From assembly GCA_934589145.1 (NCBI GenBank), contig CAKTNW010000007.1, positions 1 through 64,000 of the forward strand: a DNA stretch of 64,000 nucleotides, given 5' to 3'. The notes beneath the pieces are model-generated. The model saw nothing but the letters and a program-made list of their open reading frames with translations. It was not told the DNA's origin and ran no database searches. The position numbers and the translations under genes were made by a program. This document shows, one piece after another, positions 62,442 to 64,000 of this stretch; the first letter of the stretch is position 1, and every line of letters starts with the position of its first letter. Source of the DNA: an uncultured Oscillospiraceae bacterium (lineage in GTDB: Bacteria > Bacillota > Clostridia > Oscillospirales > Oscillospiraceae).

Positions 62442-62588
62442 ACAACAGCCAAGGTCAAATTGTAAATTTTCCTTGATGATCCGGCGGCGGCATTGCAAAA
62501 CGGGACAAAGCGTGCTAAGATAGTAAAACTGCCTATTCGACAAAATTTACCGTATTCGTCCCGGCTGCGGGACGATCAAGGAGACTTT

Positions 62589-64000
62589 ATGGATCACGAG
62601 AATCAAATCCCCCAGGAGAAGGAGGCTGTTCCCAAGCGCAGTCTCTGGCCCCTGTTTTTCCTGCCCATGGCGCTGCTGTACCATGAGATGCTGCTGCACA
62701 TCTTTGACCGCACCATCCTGTTCTGGGACATGCCGCTGGTATATATCCTGCTGTTTTCCGCCGCCATCGGCTTTCTGCTGTCGGCGCTGGTGGATTTGCT
62801 GCCCCGCCGAGCCGCACATATCGTCACCTACGTCCTGTGTATCTTCTGGACGGTGCTGACGTGCATCGAATACTGCTGCAAGAGCTATTTCAAGACCTAT
62901 TGGGGTCTGAGCTTCATCACCCAGATGACCGGCAACGTGGTGGGCAATTTCTTCACCACCATGGTGGAGATCATCCTCAGCCGCATCGTGTTCATCGTGC
63001 TGGCCTTCGTGCCGCTGATCGCGCTGATCATCTTCCGCCGCCATCTGCTGCCGGGCAAGGCCCTCCGCGGCCGGACGCGGCTCATCGCCCTGACGGTGTT
63101 CCTGGTGTGCCAGGCCGCAGGCTCCGCCCTGTGCTATACCGGAAATGACCGGGCGGACTATACCTATAACTACGTCACCGACTACGCCGTGCCCCGGTTC
63201 GGCCTGGCGGCCACCATCCGCCTGGAGGCTCAGTACGCCCTGATGGGCCTGCCGGACGCCCCGGTGATCGAGGTGGCGGAGCCGGAGCCGGAACCCGATC
63301 CGGAGCCGGTGGTGTACGACTATAACAAGATGGAGCTGGATTTCACCGCCACGTCCGACCTGGTGGGCGGCTCCACGCTGGAGAACATGCACAAGTACTT
63401 CAGCAGCAAGACCGCCAGCCAGAAGAACGAGTATACCGGCATGTTCGCAGGGAAGAACCTGATCCAGATCACCGCCGAGGCCTTCTCCCCTTACGTCATC
63501 AGCAAGGAGCTGACGCCCACCCTGTATAAGCTGACCCACGAGGGCTTCGTGTTCACCAACTACTACCAGCCCGGCTGGGGCCAGTCCACCACCGGCGGCG
63601 AATTCGCCCACATGACCGGCATCATCCCCACCTGGGTCAACGGCAACCTCAGCTTCTACGCCAGCCATCAGGACTATATGCCCTTTGCCCTGGGCAACCA
63701 GTTCCGGGCGCTGGGCTATACCACCGTGGCCTATCACAACAACTCCTACACCTACTACAACCGGCATCTCACCCATCCCAACCTGGGCTATGACTACTAC
63801 GGCCAGGGCAACGGCCTGAACATCACCGGCCCCGGCTGGCCCTACTCCGATCTGGAGATGATGGAGCTGACCGCCCCGGCGTATATCGAGGATTACGTCC
63901 AGAACGGCAAGCCCTTCCACGCCTACTATATGTCCGTCAGCGGCCACGCCAACTGGGGCTGGGGCAACGCCATGTCCGCCAAGAACCGCGAGGCCGCCGT
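62589..64000 (+). CDS. LTA synthase/sulfatase-family membrane protein (3' truncated)
   Basis: The frame is open from ATG 62589 (AAGGAG upstream) to the window end, so the C-terminal part is missing. Five N-terminal membrane helices (about 17-185) lead to an extracellular sulfatase-fold domain. The nucleophile region GQSTTGGEFAHMTG matches the position of the catalytic Thr of LtaS, and GKNLIQITAEAFSP matches the metal-site strand. It probably transfers phosphoglycerol or a related group to a wall polymer. Confidence 0.9.
   Translation, partial: MDHENQIPQEKEAVPKRSLWPLFFLPMALLYHEMLLHIFDRTILFWDMPLVYILLFSAAIGFLLSALVDLLPRRAAHIVTYVLCIFWTVLTCIEYCCKSYFKTYWGLSFITQMTGNVVGNFFTTMVEIILSRIVFIVLAFVPLIALIIFRRHLLPGKALRGRTRLIALTVFLVCQAAGSALCYTGNDRADYTYNYVTDYAVPRFGLAATIRLEAQYALMGLPDAPVIEVAEPEPEPDPEPVVYDYNKMELDFTATSDLVGGSTLENMHKYFSSKTASQKNEYTGMFAGKNLIQITAEAFSPYVISKELTPTLYKLTHEGFVFTNYYQPGWGQSTTGGEFAHMTGIIPTWVNGNLSFYASHQDYMPFALGNQFRALGYTTVAYHNNSYTYYNRHLTHPNLGYDYYGQGNGLNITGPGWPYSDLEMMELTAPAYIEDYVQNGKPFHAYYMSVSGHANWGWGNAMSAKNREAA

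Noticed and set aside
62547..63947. A 466-codon minus-strand frame at the window end
   Set aside because: It lies opposite the LTA-synthase-family gene, which has a ribosome site, membrane helices and catalytic motif. The minus frame is His/Gly/Val-rich filler.

Overview
The window is high-GC Clostridia DNA of the kind found in gut Oscillospiraceae (Oscillibacter, Dysosmobacter or Vescimonas-like). This is inferred from gene content: Spo0A and SigK (endospore lineage), an indolepyruvate:ferredoxin oxidoreductase and a group-B-type [FeFe] hydrogenase (anaerobic, ferredoxin-based metabolism), a Prp/extended-L27 pair (Firmicutes), and cohesin/dockerin-type surface proteins. No species can be named from the sequence alone.

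Layout. 1-9.1 kb: backbone, with iorAB, a degenerate rhomboid, a candidate 6S-like RNA, a DUF1292 protein, a class A penicillin-binding protein, SLOG and TSCPD proteins and a glycine-rich protein. 9.1-22.0 kb: an AT-richer island that ends at tRNA-Pro(GGG). It holds a methyltransferase, a lipoprotein, a serine recombinase with its XRE regulator, a mobilisable module (leader ORF, HTH protein, a CRESS-virus-like HUH/SF3 Rep, an FtsK-like coupling protein, small proteins), a membrane-anchored HNH nuclease, a zinc-ribbon protein and a three-gene cassette bracketed by 73-bp direct repeats. 22.0-29.1 kb: three tRNAs, lipoate ligase, three cohesin/dockerin/Ig-type surface proteins and the hydrogenase. 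29.1-32.4 kb: REP-like palindromes, an ECF sigma/anti-sigma pair, a flavin reductase, an MGMT-type protein and a prolyl-tRNA editing protein. 32.5-39.7 kb: a sugar locus with an isomerase divergent from lacI-type regulator, Gfo/Idh dehydrogenase and ABC transporter genes. 39.8-49.3 kb: sigK, a DUF4465 surface protein behind a cobalamin riboswitch, LysR, a metal P-ATPase set with an ArsR-AraC fusion regulator, membrane and B3/4-domain proteins, and two tRNA-Leu. 49.4-64 kb: a zinc-ribbon/nhaC/CDF/sir2 operon, spo0A, tmcAL, mtnN-luxS, rplU-prp-rpmA, a candidate type I toxin-antitoxin locus, obgE, dinB and the start of an LTA-synthase-family gene.

The most notable finds are: (1) a bacterial CRESS-type Rep preceded by a perfect 14-bp stem-loop carrying the geminivirus/circovirus-type nonanucleotide CAGTATTAC; (2) the three-gene cassette of unknown function between tRNA-Pro-derived repeats; (3) a DUF4465/Ig surface protein under a cobalamin riboswitch and two tandem terminators; and (4) a convergent sense/antisense locus between rpmA and obgE that looks like a type I toxin-antitoxin system.
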